Assembly (NCBI GenBank): GCA_009777235.1
Contig: WRMH01000001.1
Coordinates: forward strand, 1-64,000
Direction: 5' to 3'
DNA from: Oscillospiraceae bacterium
GTDB lineage: Bacteria > Bacillota > Clostridia > Oscillospirales > Oscillospiraceae
Length of the DNA stretch: 64,000 bases
Part shown: positions 62,940 to 64,000 of the stretch, in pieces
How positions within the stretch are numbered: the first letter of the stretch is position 1
How the letters are laid out: each line of letters starts with the position of its first letter
Translations under genes and position numbers: made by a program
The notes under the pieces: model-generated
The model's input: only the letters and a program-made list of their open reading frames with translations
Databases searched by the model: none
What the model was told of the DNA's origin: nothing

Positions 62940-64000
62940 TCACCATTTCATGCAAATCCGGTTTGTACCGTCATATGTGTATGTGATGTCGCTGATTAGT
63001 CCTCGGATTATATCGGCTTCCATTCCGGCCGCTTGCGTAACATCTCGCGCCTCGCCCCCGTACGTGACGGTAAGCTCAAATGATTCTTGATTGTCCGGGA
63101 AGCTGAAATATATTCCGACCAAATCTTTTTTGTCAATGAGATTTACCGTGAGCTCTTCCGAGAGCAGCCCCGCTTTGTTGCTGTTCGCCCTTGACAAGGC
63201 GTTTGCGACGCAGAAGTTCAGCAATTCGTTGGTAAGCCCGATGAAGTCAAAGTTTTCGGAGTTTATCTCATGCCGGAAACTCTTGATACGGTGAATGAAC
63301 GCTTTTGTCTTTTCCCGGTTTGGCGCGTCAAAGATGACCTCCGGCGGGCCTTCCTCATAGATGCCGCCCTCGTCCATGTAAAATATCCGATTAGACACGT
63401 TTTTGGCAAATTCCATTTCATGGGTAACGATTACCATCGTCATGCCATCCCTTGCCAGACGCCTTATGACTGCCGTCACCTCTCCCACCATCGTCGGGTC
63501 GAGCGCGCTGGTCGGTTCGTCAAAAAGCATTATGTCCGGCTTCATCGAAAGACACCGCGCAATCGCCACCCTTTGCTTCTGACCGCCGGAAAGCTCATCC
63601 GGGTAGTTATCGGCTTTTTCCGCGAGTCCGACTGTTTTCAAGAGCTCACGCGCCGTCTTTTCCGCCTCGTCTCTTTGCATACCCAGCAGCCTTGTCTGCC
63701 CGATGCACAGATTATCCAATACGCTCATATGGGCAAAGAGATTGAAGTTTTGAAATACCATACCCATTTTTTTGCGAACTTCGTTGATGTTGGTTTTCTT
63801 GTCGTTGAGAACCTTCCCGTCAAATTTTATAGTCCCGCCCGTGGGCTGCTCCAACAGATTCAGGCAGCGCAAAAATGTGCTTTTCCCGCATCCTGACGGC
63901 CCTATTATAGTGATAACCTCGCCTTTTTCTATGGTCGCGCTAACTCCTTTTAGCACCTCAAAACTGCCGTAACTTTTTTTCAAGTCCTGTACAATAATCA
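62940..64000 (-). CDS. ABC transporter ATPase (amino-acid type) with extra C-terminal domain, 5' end cut by one base
   Basis: The frame reads [20 protein letters not shown] up to the window edge, preceded by TG, so the ATG probably starts at 64001. The ATPase part (to about residue 245) has Walker A (GPSGCGKST), the [13 protein letters not shown] signature, Walker B ([13 protein letters not shown]) and the H loop (VTHEM), closest to GlnQ/HisP polar amino-acid ATPases. About 110 residues follow (from [15 protein letters not shown] to NRICMKW) that this family lacks. They have an alpha/beta look and a possible histidine-kinase-like ATPase fold, but I cannot assign them. Partner permease and binding protein genes are presumably beyond the window. 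Confidence 0.88.
   Translation of the reverse strand, partial: IIVQDLKKSYGSFEVLKGVSATIEKGEVITIIGPSGCGKSTFLRCLNLLEQPTGGTIKFDGKVLNDKKTNINEVRKKMGMVFQNFNLFAHMSVLDNLCIGQTRLLGMQRDEAEKTARELLKTVGLAEKADNYPDELSGGQKQRVAIARCLSMKPDIMLFDEPTSALDPTMVGEVTAVIRRLARDGMTMVIVTHEMEFAKNVSNRIFYMDEGGIYEEGPPEVIFDAPNREKTKAFIHRIKSFRHEINSENFDFIGLTNELLNFCVANALSRANSNKAGLLSEELTVNLIDKKDLVGIYFSFPDNQESFELTVTYGGEARDVTQAAGMEADIIRGLISDITYTYDGTNRICMKW

Noticed and set aside
1-64000. CRISPR arrays, rRNA genes, riboswitches and insertion sequences
   Set aside because: No regular repeat-spacer array, rRNA segment, recognised riboswitch core or IS with terminal inverted repeats and transposase was seen.

Overview
The window looks like the chromosome of an uncultured Gram-positive bacterium of the Clostridia (Bacillota). 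The reasons are the hprK-murB-rapZ-whiA block, a complete S10-spc-alpha ribosomal cluster with a KOW-domain gene between map and infA, zinc-ribbon versions of S14, S4 and L36, consensus sigma-A promoters with purine-rich Shine-Dalgarno sites, and CUT1-type sugar transporters of the LplB/YtcP kind. This placement is inferred from gene content; no rRNA gene is present.

Layout. (1) 1-5.4 kb, plus strand: the distal part of a type I restriction-modification locus (end of hsdS, a dinD-like gene, hsdR, and a YgjP-type metallopeptidase overlapping hsdR by 4 bp). (2) 5.6-13.2 kb, minus strand: a possible operon of an FAD oxidoreductase, a single-domain response regulator, a 1411-residue soluble hybrid histidine kinase (PAS-GAF-GAF-PAS-PAS-HisKA-HATPase-REC-HPt) and a zinc-ribbon/TM/MORN protein. 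(3) 13.3-30.1 kb, minus strand: the whole S10-spc-alpha cluster from rpsJ to rplQ, including secY, adk, map, infA and rpoA, driven by a clear promoter at 30118-30146. L30, S3 and L16 carry unusual low-complexity extensions. (4) 30.3-36.2 kb, plus strand: hprK, murB, rapZ, whiA, a FliD-like repeat protein, the NAD(P)HX dehydratase and tRNA-Arg(CCU).

(5) 36.3-62.8 kb: about 26.5 kb bounded by an exact 44-bp direct repeat of the 3' part of tRNA-Arg (36247-36290 and 62761-62804), so it reads as a genomic island in a tRNA gene. It carries a plant side-chain glycan system. This comprises two GH43-containing proteins, GH31, GH29, GH39, GH51 and GH127 enzymes, a lipoprotein esterase, an LplABC-type ABC importer with an extra small membrane protein, an aldo/keto reductase, a zinc alcohol dehydrogenase and AraD. 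No integrase was found. Except for the esterase and the solute-binding lipoprotein, none of the enzymes has a signal peptide, so oligosaccharides appear to be imported and then trimmed in the cytoplasm.

The most striking object is a single 1650-residue open frame (46158-51110) that joins an AraC-type transcription factor to two GH43 glycosidase modules and several carbohydrate-binding or beta-sandwich modules. It is the only AraC regulator in the window. Two promoters of the island share a 13-bp motif repeated in the same direction at 21-bp spacing, placed one base upstream of a weak -35 and 17 bp from a good -10. This is the classical layout of an AraC-activated promoter. The two promoters lie upstream of the solute-binding protein gene and of the reductase-to-fusion operon. 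My hypothesis is that the fusion protein is the regulator of its own island and couples glycan binding or hydrolysis to transcription.

(6) 60.7-64 kb: remnants of a DinB-type polymerase, a DUF4143-type ATPase with a consensus promoter and a heptad repeat in its leader, the second att copy, two strong inverted repeats, and an amino-acid-type ABC ATPase with an extra C-terminal domain, cut by the window edge by one base.
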